Assembly: GCF_007795095.1 (NCBI RefSeq)
Contig: NZ_CP042218.1
Span: 2,459,001-2,523,000 of the forward strand
Reading direction: 5' to 3'
Length of the DNA: 64,000 nt
DNA from: Luteimonas granuli
Lineage (GTDB): Bacteria > Pseudomonadota > Gammaproteobacteria > Xanthomonadales > Xanthomonadaceae
The translations under genes and the position numbers were made by a program. This document shows positions 1 to 11,926 of the stretch, one piece after another. Positions within the stretch are counted from its first letter, which is position 1; each line of letters starts with the position of its first letter. The notes below the pieces were generated by a model. That model was not told the origin of the DNA and searched no databases. It saw only the letters and a list, made by a program, of their open reading frames with translations.

Positions 1-501
1 CTGGACGCTTGGCGCATGGTCGCGGCCCGGCGGGAGTTCGCCGGGCGCCTGCCGCTCTCGGCGCTGCCACGCCTTCGCGACACGCTGGTCGACGCGGAGG
101 GTGAAGTGGCGTACACGCTGTCTTTCGACCGCGATGCGCTGCAGGTGCCCTACGTCGAGCTGGGGATCGAGGCGCGGCTGCCGCTGGAGTGCCAGCGCAC
201 GCTGCGGCGCTTCGAGTACCCGGTGTCGCTGGTGCAGCGCCTGGGGCTGCTGCGGGCCGGGGACGACGAGGGCGAGGCTGCCGAGGCCGCGCTGCCGCCA
301 GGCTACGAAGCCCTGGTGGTGGCGGACGACGGTGCCATCCGCCCCGCGGACCTGGTGGAGGACGAGCTGATCCTGGCGGTGCCGGTGGTACCGATGGCGC
401 CGGGGTCGGAAAGCGTCGAACGCGACTGGCCGGTCGCCGCCGACGAGGAGGCGAAGTCGAACCCGTTCGCGGCGTTGGCGGCGCTGAAGAAGAACACGTG
501 A
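1..501 (+). CDS. yceD: YceD/DUF177 family protein, 5' partial
   Basis: DUF177 (YceD) protein, linked in other bacteria to 23S rRNA accumulation. The frame is already open at base 1 and reads LDAWRM before the first ATG at base 16. Relatives carry a similar lead-in, so the true start probably lies before the window. Visible family features are the middle stretch with LPLECQRTL, where the cysteine lies in the position typical of the family, and the acidic C-terminal part with the VEDELILAVPVVP segment. It sits 45 bp upstream of rpmF, the conserved yceD-rpmF pairing. Function is known only from the family. Confidence 0.85.
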   Translation: MDAWRMVAARREFAGRLPLSALPRLRDTLVDAEGEVAYTLSFDRDALQVPYVELGIEARLPLECQRTLRRFEYPVSLVQRLGLLRAGDDEGEAAEAALPPGYEALVVADDGAIRPADLVEDELILAVPVVPMAPGSESVERDWPVAADEEAKSNPFAALAALKKNT

Positions 502-546
502 TCGATCGCGGATCCGATCAACCCATTCCGTTGCTGGAGCAATCCC

Positions 547-741
547 ATGGCTGTACAGAAGTCCCGAGTCTCCCCCTCCCGCCGCGGCATGCGCCGCGCC
601 CACGACGCGCTGAGCGCCAAGCAGCTGTCGACCGACCCGACCTCGGGCGAGACCCACATCCGCCACCACATGACCGCCGACGGCTTCTACCGCGGCCGCC
701 AGGTGATCGTGCCCAAGACCCGCGTGGTCGAGGAAGACTGA
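547..741 (+). CDS. rpmF: 50S ribosomal protein L32
   Basis: A 64-residue ribosomal protein of the large subunit. It starts [17 protein letters not shown], the L32 signature, and has the usual gammaproteobacterial length of about 60 residues. The zinc-binding cysteines found in some L32 proteins are absent, so it is the zinc-independent type. It follows yceD by 45 bp and precedes fabH by 115 bp. In many bacteria plsX lies between rpmF and fabH; here there is no room for it. The preceding bases GGAGCAATCC provide the ribosome binding site. Confidence 0.97.
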   Translation: MAVQKSRVSPSRRGMRRAHDALSAKQLSTDPTSGETHIRHHMTADGFYRGRQVIVPKTRVVEED

Positions 742-781
742 TCCTCCACGCGTCCGCCTTTCGGGCGGGCGATGCCCAGGC

Positions 782-829
782 CGTGGCGCCCCCGTGCGCC
801 ACGCGTCCGTTGGCGCCGTCCACGGCGCC
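782..829 (+). terminator. two adjacent hairpins between rpmF and fabH
   Basis: CGTGGCGC (782-789) pairs with GCGCCACG (796-803). A second stem is formed by GGCGCC (812-817) and GGCGCC (824-829). No T-tract follows, so this could be a weak terminator, an attenuation site or an RNA-processing site that sets rpmF against fab expression. The pairing is seen directly; the role is inferred. Confidence 0.3.
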
Positions 830-856
830 CAGCACCCCGCGAGGTCCGTCGCCGAG

Positions 857-1849
857 ATGAGTGAGCCCGCAGCACCGCGCGTCTACGCGCGCATCGCAGG
901 GACCGGCAGCTACCTGCCGTCCAAGGTCCTGACCAACGACGATCTGGCCAAGATCGTCGACACCTCCGACGAATGGATCGCGGCGCGCACCGGCATCCGT
1001 CAGCGCCACGTGGCCGCCGAGGGCGAGACCACCGGCGACCTCGCGTTCCATGCGGCGGTACGGGCGCTCGAAGCCGCGGGCACCGACGCTTCCGAGATCG
1101 ACCTGATCGTGGTCGGCACCACCACGCCGGACCTCGTGTTCCCGTCCACCGCCTGCCTGGTGCAGGCGCGCCTGGGCGTGGCCGGATGTCCCGCGTTCGA
1201 TGTCAATGCCGCCTGCTCGGGCTTCATCTTCGCGCTCAGCGTGGCGGAGAAGTTCATCGCTTCGGGCTCGGTGAAGACGGCGCTGGTGATCGGTTCGGAA
1301 ACGCTCACGCGCATGGTCGACTGGAGCGAGCGCACCACCTGCGTGCTGTTCGGCGATGGCGCCGGCGCGGTGGTGCTGAAGGCCGACACGGAGACCGGCA
1401 TCCTCAGCACCCATCTGCACGCCGACGGCGCGAAGAAGGAGCTGCTGTGGAACCCCGTCGGCGTCTCGGTCGGCTTCAAGGAGAACGAGAAGAACGCCGG
1501 CGTGCGCATCAACATGGCCGGCAGCGACGTCTTCAAGTACGCGGTGAAGGCGCTGGACGGCATCGTCGAGGAGACGCTCGAGGCCAACGGCATCGATCGC
1601 CACGAGATCGACTGGCTGATTCCGCACCAGGCCAACCTGCGCATCATCGAGGCCACGGCCAAGCGCCTGGACATGCCGATGGAGCGCGTCATCGTCACCG
1701 TCGACCGGCACGGCAACACGTCCTCGGGTTCGGTGCCGCTGGCACTGGACGAGGCGGTGCGCTCCGGCAAGGTCGAGCGCGGCCAGCTGCTGCTGCTGGA
1801 AGCGTTCGGTGGCGGCTTCACCTGGGGTTCGGCGCTTCTGCGCTACTGA
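857..1849 (+). CDS. fabH: 3-oxoacyl-[ACP] synthase III (FabH)
   Basis: Condenses acetyl-CoA (or another short acyl-CoA) with malonyl-ACP to start each fatty acid chain. The 330-residue length is typical. The catalytic triad is visible: Cys120 in NAACSGF, His257 in IPHQAN and Asn287 in GNTSSG. The ATG at 857 was chosen because [21 protein letters not shown] fits the family N-terminus; the frame is open further upstream to 794 but that stretch is the intergenic hairpin region. First gene of the fab operon here, 93 bp upstream of fabD. A substrate preference for straight or branched primers cannot be read from the sequence. Confidence 0.96.
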   Translation: MSEPAAPRVYARIAGTGSYLPSKVLTNDDLAKIVDTSDEWIAARTGIRQRHVAAEGETTGDLAFHAAVRALEAAGTDASEIDLIVVGTTTPDLVFPSTACLVQARLGVAGCPAFDVNAACSGFIFALSVAEKFIASGSVKTALVIGSETLTRMVDWSERTTCVLFGDGAGAVVLKADTETGILSTHLHADGAKKELLWNPVGVSVGFKENEKNAGVRINMAGSDVFKYAVKALDGIVEETLEANGIDRHEIDWLIPHQANLRIIEATAKRLDMPMERVIVTVDRHGNTSSGSVPLALDEAVRSGKVERGQLLLLEAFGGGFTWGSALLRY

Positions 1850-1894
1850 GCCGCTGCGACAGCCTGCTCAATACGGGCGGGTACAGACGGAGCA

Positions 1895-1927
1895 GGGGGT
1901 TCACGCTTATCATCCCCCGGCTTTTTT
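1895..1927 (+). terminator. possible weak terminator or attenuator after fabH
   Basis: GGGGG (1895-1899) can pair with CCCCC (1914-1918) and is followed within four bases by six T residues (1922-1927). The stem is only five pairs, and the T run lies 15 bases before the fabD start, so partial read-through or translational coupling is likelier than full termination. Confidence 0.3.
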
Positions 1928-1942
1928 CGATCGGATTCCCGC

Positions 1943-2887
1943 TTGACCGCTTCCCAGCTCGCCTTCGTGTTCCCCGGACAGGGTTCCCAGTCGCCGGGCA
2001 TGCTCGCCGACCTCGCCGCGCGCGAGGCATGCGTCCGTGCGGCGTTCGCCGAAGCATCGGACGGCGCCGGCATCGACCTCTGGGCGCTGTCGCAGGATGC
2101 GGGCGATGCGCGGCTCGACCGCACCGAGTTCACACAGCCCGCGCTGCTGGCGGCCGGGGTCGCGGTATGGCGCGCCTGGCGGACGGCCGGCGGTCCCGCG
2201 CCCTCGGTGCTTGCCGGCCACAGCCTCGGCGAATACTCCGCGCTGGTCGCGGCCGGCGCGCTGCCGCTGGCGGACGCGGCGCGGCTGGTGCGTCTGCGCG
2301 GCCAGCTGATGCAGGACGCCGCGCCTGCCGGCACCGGCGCCATGGCCGCCGTGATCGGCGCCGAGGACGCGCTGGTGCGCGAGACCTGCGATGAAGCCTC
2401 GGGCGACGACGTGGTGGTCCCCGCCAACTTCAACTCGCCCGGCCAGGTCGTGATCGGCGGCCATGCCGCCGCGGTCGACCGCGCGCTCGAGCTGCTCGCC
2501 GCGAAAGGCGTGCGCAAGGTGGTGAAGCTCGCGGTCAGCGTGCCCTCGCATACGCCGCTGATGCGCGAGGCCGCCAACCGCCTGTCCGCAGCGATGTCGG
2601 ACCTGGCCTGGAGCGAGCCTTCGCTGCCGGTGGTGCAGAACGTCGATGCCGAGGTGCACGACGGCGTGCACGCCATCCGTGATGCGCTCGTGCGCCAGCT
2701 CTATCTGCCGGTGCAGTGGACCGGCTGTGTGCAGGCCCTCGCCGCGCGCGGCATCACCCGGATCGGCGAATGCGGCCCCGGCAAGGTCCTGACCGGCCTG
2801 GCGAAGCGCATCGACAGGTCCCTCGACGCCCGCGCCCTCGGCGCCACCGCCGATTTCGACGCGGCCCTGGCGGAATGGAACAGCTGA
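1943..2887 (+). CDS. fabD: malonyl-CoA:ACP transacylase (FabD)
   Basis: Transfers malonyl from CoA to ACP, feeding fatty acid elongation. The 314 residues begin with the family pattern LAFVFPGQGSQ. The catalytic serine is Ser94 in GHSLGEYSAL and the active-site histidine is His203 in VPSHTPLM. The start is TTG at 1943; no ATG fits and the FPGQGSQ motif begins at residue 10, so the rare start is well supported. It lies between fabH and fabG, separated from fabG by a 174-bp gap holding a long inverted repeat. Confidence 0.96.
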   Translation: MTASQLAFVFPGQGSQSPGMLADLAAREACVRAAFAEASDGAGIDLWALSQDAGDARLDRTEFTQPALLAAGVAVWRAWRTAGGPAPSVLAGHSLGEYSALVAAGALPLADAARLVRLRGQLMQDAAPAGTGAMAAVIGAEDALVRETCDEASGDDVVVPANFNSPGQVVIGGHAAAVDRALELLAAKGVRKVVKLAVSVPSHTPLMREAANRLSAAMSDLAWSEPSLPVVQNVDAEVHDGVHAIRDALVRQLYLPVQWTGCVQALAARGITRIGECGPGKVLTGLAKRIDRSLDARALGATADFDAALAEWNS

Positions 2888-2893
2888 TTCTGG

Positions 2894-3029
2894 CCACGGA
2901 TGAACGCGAATGAACGCGGATCCGCACGGATATGGCAGGAGCAGGGTGGGCCGCGGCAATCCGGGCTGTGCTTTCCCTCCCCATTCGCTCTATCCGTGTG
3001 AACCCGCGTTCATCCGAGTCGATCCGCGG
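2894..3029. repeat. imperfect 39-bp inverted repeat pair between fabD and fabG
   Basis: The arm at 2894-2932 and the reverse complement of 2991-3029 match at 31 of 39 positions. Both arms are built from the motif GGATGAACGCG and end in CACGGATA. About 58 bp separate them. This resembles the CACGGATGAACACGGAT-type dispersed intergenic repeats seen in many proteobacterial genomes. It fills most of the gap between two operon genes and would form a long hairpin in the mRNA. Confidence 0.7.
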
Positions 3030-3061
3030 CAGAAGCTTTCACTGATACAGACGGAGACGAT

Positions 3062-3805
3062 ATGACCCAGGAACTGAAAGGCGAGATCGCGCTCGTCACC
3101 GGCGCCAGCCGCGGCATCGGCGCCGCGATCGCCGACGAGCTCGCCGCGCGCGGCGCGACGGTCGTCGGCACCGCCACCAGCGAAGGCGGTGCGAAGGCCA
3201 TCGGCGAGCGCCTTGCCGCGCAGGGCGGCCATGGGCGCGTGCTCGACGTCTCCGTGCCGGGCGCGATCGAGGAACTGGTCGACGCCATCGGCAAGGACGT
3301 CGGCGCGATCTCGATCCTGGTCAACAACGCCGGCATCACCCGCGACAACCTGCTGATGCGGATGAAGGACGAGGACTGGCAGGCGGTCATCGACACCAAC
3401 CTGAGCAGCGTCTTTCGCGGCTCGAAGGCGGTGATGCGCGGCATGATGAAGGCGCGCAAGGGCCGCATCGTCAACATCGCATCCGTGATCGGCGTGACGG
3501 GCAATGCCGGCCAGGCCAACTATGCCGCGGCCAAGGCCGGCATCATCGCCTTCTCGAAGTCGCTGGCGAAGGAGATCGGCAGCCGCGGCGTGACCGTCAA
3601 CGTGGTCGCGCCGGGCTTCATCGCCACCGACATGACCCGCGACCTGCCAGAGGACGCGAAGGCCGCGCTGCAGGAGCAGATCGCACTCGGCCGCCTCGGC
3701 GAGCCCGCGGACATCGCCCGCGCCGTCGCCTTCCTGGCCGGGCCGGATGCCGGCTACATCACCGGCGAGACCCTGCACGTCAACGGCGGCATGTACATGC
3801 CGTGA
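3062..3805 (+). CDS. fabG: 3-oxoacyl-[ACP] reductase (FabG)
   Basis: NADPH-dependent reduction of 3-oxoacyl-ACP, the first reductive step of each elongation cycle. A 247-residue short-chain dehydrogenase with the nucleotide-binding loop TGASRGIG (13-20), the NNAG motif (88-91) and the catalytic set Ser141, Tyr154 and Lys158 in NYAAAKAG. The C-terminus GGMYMP is typical of FabG. The ATG at 3062 follows a purine-rich GGAGACGAT site. The fatty acid operon context separates it from the many other SDR enzymes. Confidence 0.97.
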   Translation: MTQELKGEIALVTGASRGIGAAIADELAARGATVVGTATSEGGAKAIGERLAAQGGHGRVLDVSVPGAIEELVDAIGKDVGAISILVNNAGITRDNLLMRMKDEDWQAVIDTNLSSVFRGSKAVMRGMMKARKGRIVNIASVIGVTGNAGQANYAAAKAGIIAFSKSLAKEIGSRGVTVNVVAPGFIATDMTRDLPEDAKAALQEQIALGRLGEPADIARAVAFLAGPDAGYITGETLHVNGGMYMP

Positions 3806-3917
3806 TGCCAGCGGCCGCCGGCTCCCTGAATGGAAAAGGGACGGCCCGGCCGGTACCACCCCCCCACGAATCCCTTACACTACCCACCGCAACAGCCTCC
3901 ACCGGAGCCAAATACCA

Positions 3918-4157
3918 ATGAGCAGCATCGAAGAGCGCGTCAAGAAGATCGTCGTCGAACAACTGGGCGTCAAGGAAGACGAGGTCAGCGCCAGCGCCTC
4001 CTTCGTCGACGACCTGGGTGCGGATTCCCTCGACACCGTCGAGCTGGTGATGGCCCTCGAAGAAGAGTTCGAGTGCGAGATCCCCGACGAGGAAGCCGAG
4101 AAGATCACTTCGGTGCAGCAGGCGATCGACTACATCAAGGCCCACGTCAAGGCCTGA
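3918..4157 (+). CDS. acpP: acyl carrier protein (AcpP)
   Basis: A 79-residue acidic carrier that holds growing acyl chains on a 4'-phosphopantetheine arm. The attachment serine is Ser37 in [11 protein letters not shown]. Length and the helix pattern match bacterial AcpP closely. The frame is open further upstream, but the ATG at 3918 begins the family N-terminus [12 protein letters not shown]. The 112-bp gap after fabG is wide enough for a separate promoter, in keeping with the high ACP demand, though no strong promoter is obvious. Confidence 0.98.
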   Translation: MSSIEERVKKIVVEQLGVKEDEVSASASFVDDLGADSLDTVELVMALEEEFECEIPDEEAEKITSVQQAIDYIKAHVKA

Positions 4158-4271
4158 GTCGCCACGCGGCGCGCGCGCCGCGACCGAGCACACAACCCGG
4201 GGCCGCTGATGCGGCCTCGGGCGTTTCCGGCACGCCGCGCGGCGGTGTGCGCAACCCGTCCAGGAGCACCC

Positions 4272-5507
<1,236 letters not shown>

Positions 5508-5546
5508 TCCACGGCGCCGCCCCCGATGGGGCGGCGAGGCCCGTAC

Positions 5547-6962
5547 ATGACCCACGTCCGCGCGCTGGCGCCCGGCCTCGATCTGCTCGCGCTGCAGCGG
5601 ACGGCGCCGGCGCGCTATCCGCTGCTGCTCGAATCCGTGGCCTCGGGGACCGCCCAGGGGCGCTGGGACATGCTGCTCGCCGCCGACGGGGGGCGGCTGG
5701 TGCTGGGCCGGGATGGCGTGACGCGGCGGGAGGGTGCCGGCCCTGTCGCCGGCGGCGGCTTGTCCGCGGCGGACGACCGTCCACCGCTCGAAGGTGATTT
5801 CCTGCGCGCGCTGGACGTGGACTGGCAGGCGCTGCGCCGCCCCGCCGAAGCCTCGCGCTGGCCCTTCCGGGGCGGCTGGGCGCTGCTGCTGGGCTACGAA
5901 CTGGCCGCGCAGGTCGAGCCCGTGCTGCGGCTGCCGCCAGCGCCCGGCGCGCTGCCGGTGGCGATCGCCTGCCGCTGCCCGGCGGCGGTGCTGCGCGACC
6001 GCGTGAGCGGAGCGACGGTGGCGGTGGCCGAGCAGGGCGCGGAGGCCCTGCTCGAGACGATGCTCGACGACATCGGGGGCCTTGCCGCCGCCGCGTCCGC
6101 GGACGCCTGCGCGAGCGCCATGCCGCCCTGGCCCGCGCTGCTCGAGTGCCGGGAAGCGCCGGCGGACGACTACATCGCCGCCGTCGTGCGCGCGCTCGAC
6201 TACATCCGCGCCGGCGACGTCTTCCAGGTCAACCTTTCCCGCGGCTGGGAGGCGCGATTCGACGCGCCGCCCGTTCCTGCCGCCCTGTACGCACGTCTGC
6301 GCCGTGCCAACCCCGCGCCCTTCGCCGGCCTGTTCGACCTCGGCAGCGCCGGCGCCGTGGTCAGCGCCTCGCCCGAGCGCCTGGTCTCGGTGCGCGGCGA
6401 CCTGGTCGAGACCCGTCCCATCGCCGGTACCCGCCCGCGCCTGCCGGGCGAGGACGACAGCGGCCGCATCCGCGAACTGGTCGGCCATGCCAAGGAGCGC
6501 GCCGAGCACGTGATGCTGGTCGACCTCGAGCGCAACGACCTCGGCCGGGTCTGCGAGGGCGGCAGCGTCGAGGTCGACGAACTGATGGTGGTGGAGAGCT
6601 ATGCCCATGTGCACCACATCGTCAGCAACGTGCGTGGGCGCCTGCGCGCCGATGTCACTCCCGGGGCGGTGCTGCGGGCGGTGTTCCCCGGCGGCACGAT
6701 CACCGGCGCGCCCAAGGTGCGCTGCATGGAGATCATCGCCGGTCTGGAGGGCGTCGGCCGCGGTGCCTACACCGGTGCCATGGGCTGGCTCGACCGCAGC
6801 GGCGACCTCGACCTCAACATCCTGATCCGCAGCGCCGAACTCTGCGGCGACGCGCTGCGCTTCCGCACCGGCGCCGGCATCGTCGCCGACTCCGATCCGG
6901 CGCACGAACTCGACGAGACCCGCGCCAAGGCGCGCGGGATGCTGCAGGCGATCGATGCCTGA
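5547..6962 (+). CDS. pabB: aminodeoxychorismate synthase component I (PabB)
   Basis: Chorismate-utilising enzyme. With a PabA amidotransferase it makes 4-amino-4-deoxychorismate for folate. 471 residues, with an N-terminal Anth_synt_I_N-like part and a C-terminal chorismate-binding domain. The signature motifs are visible: ERNDLGRV, HHIVSNVRG and GGTITGAPK. The residue that is lysine in E. coli PabB is alanine here (PIAGTRPR), as in TrpE. The assignment to folate rather than tryptophan synthesis therefore rests on the short length and on the fabF-mltG context, where enterics have pabC. The ATG at 5547 follows a GAGGC site; an ATG at 5526 is also possible. Confidence 0.85.
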   Translation: MTHVRALAPGLDLLALQRTAPARYPLLLESVASGTAQGRWDMLLAADGGRLVLGRDGVTRREGAGPVAGGGLSAADDRPPLEGDFLRALDVDWQALRRPAEASRWPFRGGWALLLGYELAAQVEPVLRLPPAPGALPVAIACRCPAAVLRDRVSGATVAVAEQGAEALLETMLDDIGGLAAAASADACASAMPPWPALLECREAPADDYIAAVVRALDYIRAGDVFQVNLSRGWEARFDAPPVPAALYARLRRANPAPFAGLFDLGSAGAVVSASPERLVSVRGDLVETRPIAGTRPRLPGEDDSGRIRELVGHAKERAEHVMLVDLERNDLGRVCEGGSVEVDELMVVESYAHVHHIVSNVRGRLRADVTPGAVLRAVFPGGTITGAPKVRCMEIIAGLEGVGRGAYTGAMGWLDRSGDLDLNILIRSAELCGDALRFRTGAGIVADSDPAHELDETRAKARGMLQAIDA

Positions 6963-7037
6963 CCGGCGCCGCGGCCGGCACGGTATCCTTCGGCGCATGC
7001 ATCCGACTCTCCACCGCAGCCACGGCGGACGCGAGCC

Positions 7038-8080
7038 ATGAAGGCGCTCAAGCGCATCGTCCTGGTCCTGTTCGTGCTCTCAGCGCTGGCCGCCGGCGTG
7101 GCCGGCTGGTGGGCATGGAGCGGCTACCAGCGCTTTGTCGCCACGCCGCTGGCCGGGGTCGAACCGGGCGACAACCTGATGGTGGAGCGGGGCGACACGC
7201 TGCGCAGCGTGGTGGGCCGCCTGCGCGCCCAGGGCATCGACGCCGGGCGCGACCTCGAGTGGCGCCTCCTTGCCCGCCAGCTGGGTACGGGCGGGCATAT
7301 CCAGGTGGGCGAGTACGCCCTCGAGCCGGGCATCACCCCTGCGCAGCTGCTGCGGAACATGCGCGACGGCAGGGTGGTGCGCCACCGTTTCACCATCGTC
7401 GAAGGCTGGAACATCCGCGAACTGCGTGCGGCGCTCGGCGGCGCCACGCCGCTGGTGCAGACCCTGCACGACATCGATGATGCCGCACTCATGGCCGCGC
7501 TCGGCCGCGAGGGCGTGCACCCGGAAGGACGCTTCCTGCCGGAGACCTACGTCTACGACCGTGGCGACAGCGACCTCGACCTCCTTCGCCGGGCCGCCGA
7601 GGCCCTCGACAGGGCGCTCGAGGCGGCCTGGCAGGCGCGCGCCGAAGACCTGCCCATCGGCACGCCCGAAGAGGCGCTGGTGCTCGCCTCGATCGTGGAG
7701 AAGGAGACCGGCATCGAGGAAGAGCGACCGATGATCGCCGGCGTGTTCACCCGCCGCCTGCGCGCCGGCATGCGCCTGCAGACCGACCCGACGGTGATCT
7801 ACGGCATGGGTGCGGACTTCGACGGCAACATCCGCCGCCGCGACCTGCTCACGGACACGCCATACAACACCTATACGCGCGACGGCCTGCCGCCGACGCC
7901 GATCGCGATGGCCGGTGCGGCCGCCCTCGACGCGGCCACGCGGCCGGAGGAAACCGACGCCCTGTACTTCGTCGCCGTCGGCGATGGCAGCGGCCGGCAC
8001 GTGTTCTCGTCGACGCTGTCCGGCCACAACGCCGCGGTGCGCGAGTACGTGCGCCGCTACCGCGAACGGAACGGACCGCG

Positions 8081-8084
<4 letters not shown>
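7038..8084 (+). CDS. mltG: endolytic murein transglycosylase MltG
   Basis: Cleaves nascent glycan strands in the periplasm, setting glycan chain length. 348 residues: a short cytoplasmic start, one membrane helix at about residues 6-27, a LysM-like region ([12 protein letters not shown]), then the YceG catalytic domain. The catalytic glutamate is about Glu221 in ASIVEKETG, followed by [10 protein letters not shown] and [14 protein letters not shown], all conserved in the family. Its TGA overlaps the ATG of tmk in ATGA, so the two are translationally coupled. Confidence 0.95.
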
Positions 8085-9765
<1,681 letters not shown>

Positions 9766-9769
<4 letters not shown>

Positions 9770-10125
9770 GTGCAACGGGGGGCGGCGCGCGGCAGGGCAT
9801 CCTGTCGCTGGCGGTGAAGGACAAGGCCCAGCTGTATGCGGCCTACATGCCCTACCTCAAGCACGGCGGCATCTTCGTGCCGACCACGCGTCGCTACTTC
9901 ATCGGCGACGAGGTGTTCGTGCTCCTGACCCTGCCGGAGTCCAGTGAGCGGCTGCCCGCCGCCGGCAAGGTGGTCTGGGTGACGCCGCCCGGTGCCCAGG
10001 GCAACCGGACCGCCGGCATCGGCGTGCAATTCGCCGACACCGGCGAAGGCGAGAACGTGAAAGGCAGGATCGAGACCCTGCTCGCCGGCATGCTGAACGC
10101 GGACAAGGCCACGCACACGATGTAG
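9766..10125 (+). CDS. pilZ: PilZ domain protein
   Basis: A 119-residue PilZ protein of the type found after holB in pseudomonads and xanthomonads, where it is needed for type IV pilus assembly. The sequence shows the beta-barrel of PilZ ([20 protein letters not shown]) and the GIGVQF strand, but the c-di-GMP binding motifs RxxxR and DxSxxG are not recognisable, as is known for this PilZ class. It probably acts by binding the pilus ATPase rather than c-di-GMP; that is knowledge of the family, not seen here. The start overlaps the holB stop. Confidence 0.9.
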
Positions 10126-10213
10126 CGAGGGGGCGGAAAGCGTGCGACGGACGGTTGTCCGTTCTCCGCCGGCGCGCGCGTTCAAACGGAAGTCCCCGCT
10201 ACGGGAGACCTCC

Positions 10214-11914
10214 ATGGCCGTCCGACGCACCCTCGCCCTGTCCGGTGCCGCCGCGCTGCTTGCGCTTGCCTGCGCCGGCTGCCGGCAGCAGCCCCTCGCC
10301 GCCGCAGAGCCGGTGGTTTCACCTCCCGAAATGGCCCTCGTGGGCGCCGTCCTGCTGGACGGGCTCGGCGACTACAGCTTCCCCGTCACCAGCAGCCATC
10401 CCGAGGTGCAGCGCTGGTTCGACCAGGGCCTGGCCTTGACCTACGGCTTCAACCACGACGCCGCCGAACGCGCCTTCCTCAAGGCCACCGAACTCGATCC
10501 CGCTTGCGCGATGTGCTGGTGGGGTGCCTCGCTGGTGCTCGGCCCGCACGTCAATGCGGCGATGGATCCGGCCGACAGCGCCGATGCCTGGACCCGGCTG
10601 CAGCGCGCCGTCGAGCTGGCACCGGCCGCCAGCGCCCGCGAGCAGGCGTTCATCACCGCGCTGACGGCGCGCTACGCCGGGCAGCCGCCCGAAGACCGGC
10701 GTCCGCTGGACGAAGCCTATGCCGCCGCCACGCGGGCGCTGGTGGCCCAGCGCCCCGACGACCTCGACGCCGCCGTGCTGCACGCCGAGGCGCTGATGGA
10801 CCTGCAGCCCTGGGACTACTACGACGAGGCACTGCGGCCGAAAGGCCATACCGCCGAGATCGTGGAGGTGCTGGAGTCGGTCATGGCGCGCGATCCCGAG
10901 CACGCGGGTGCGCTGCACCTCTACGTGCACGCGGTCGAAGCATCGGCCCATCCCGAACGCGGCGTCGTCGCCGCCGACCGCCTGCGCGACCTGGTCCCCG
11001 GGGCGGGCCATCTGGTGCACATGCCCGCGCACATCTATGCGCGGGTCGGGCGCTGGCATGACGCGGTGCTCGCGAACCAGCGCGCGATCGAGGCCGATGA
11101 CGCCTACCTCGCGATCTGCCGCGCAAACGTCCAGGGCGTCTATCCTCTGGGCTACGTGCCGCACAACCACCACTTCCTCTGGTTCGCGGCAAGCATGGAA
11201 GGCAACGCCGCGCTGGCCAGGGAGGCCGCGCTGCACACCGCCGAGCGCACCGGACTTCCTGACCTGATGCGCCAGCCCGGCTTCGCAGGCCTCCAGCACT
11301 ACTGGATGACGCCCTGGTTCGAGCGGGTACGCTTCGGTCGCTGGGACGAGATCGCCGCCGCGCCCAATCCGGCCCCGGACCTGCCCTATGTCACCGCGAT
11401 CTGGAGCTACGCCCAGGGCATGGCGGCGGTGCGGCAGTCCCGGTTCGACGATGCCGACAGGCACCTGGCGATCCTGCGCCCGCTCGCCGCCGATCCGGGG
11501 ATGGACGCGCTCACGATCTGGGACCGCTATCCGCTGACCCACGCCGTGAAGATCGCCGAGCGCACGCTCACCGCCGAGCTCGCATCGGCGCGCGGCGACC
11601 ACGATGCGGCCGTCGCCGCGTTGCGCGAGGCCACCGCGATCGAGGACGGCATCCCCTATGACGAACCGCCGGGCTGGCACGCACCGGTCCGCCACTCGCT
11701 GGGCGCGGTGCTGCTGGCCGCGGGGCGTGCCGCGGAGGCCGAGGCGGTCTATCGCGAGGAGCTGCGCCGCAATCCCGACAACGGCTGGTCGCTGTTCGGC
11801 CTGGCGGAAAGTCTCAGGGCGCAGCGGAAGGCGGACGAGGCCACGGAGATCGAACGCCGCCTGGCCGAGGCATGGGAGCACGCCGACACCCGGCTGACGG
11901 CCTCCCGCTTCTAG
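10214..11914 (+). CDS. TPR-repeat lipoprotein, function unknown
   Basis: A 566-residue exported protein. The N-terminus has a basic start, a hydrophobic stretch and a likely lipobox ending at Cys23 (LACAGC), so it is probably anchored in the envelope. The body consists of helical TPR-like repeats; the first, with ALTYGFNHDAAERAFLKAT and DPACAMCWWG, is the hallmark of a widespread uncharacterised family. A second TPR cluster near the C-terminus reads LAAGRAAEAEAVYREELRRNPD. The ATG at 10214 was chosen over one at 10142 because it gives the signal sequence directly. It converges with the fadJ-like gene, with 12 bp between stops. No substrate or partner can be named. Confidence 0.8.
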   Translation: MAVRRTLALSGAAALLALACAGCRQQPLAAAEPVVSPPEMALVGAVLLDGLGDYSFPVTSSHPEVQRWFDQGLALTYGFNHDAAERAFLKATELDPACAMCWWGASLVLGPHVNAAMDPADSADAWTRLQRAVELAPAASAREQAFITALTARYAGQPPEDRRPLDEAYAAATRALVAQRPDDLDAAVLHAEALMDLQPWDYYDEALRPKGHTAEIVEVLESVMARDPEHAGALHLYVHAVEASAHPERGVVAADRLRDLVPGAGHLVHMPAHIYARVGRWHDAVLANQRAIEADDAYLAICRANVQGVYPLGYVPHNHHFLWFAASMEGNAALAREAALHTAERTGLPDLMRQPGFAGLQHYWMTPWFERVRFGRWDEIAAAPNPAPDLPYVTAIWSYAQGMAAVRQSRFDDADRHLAILRPLAADPGMDALTIWDRYPLTHAVKIAERTLTAELASARGDHDAAVAALREATAIEDGIPYDEPPGWHAPVRHSLGAVLLAAGRAAEAEAVYREELRRNPDNGWSLFGLAESLRAQRKADEATEIERRLAEAWEHADTRLTASRF

Positions 11915-11926
11915 GCAGCCGGTCCC

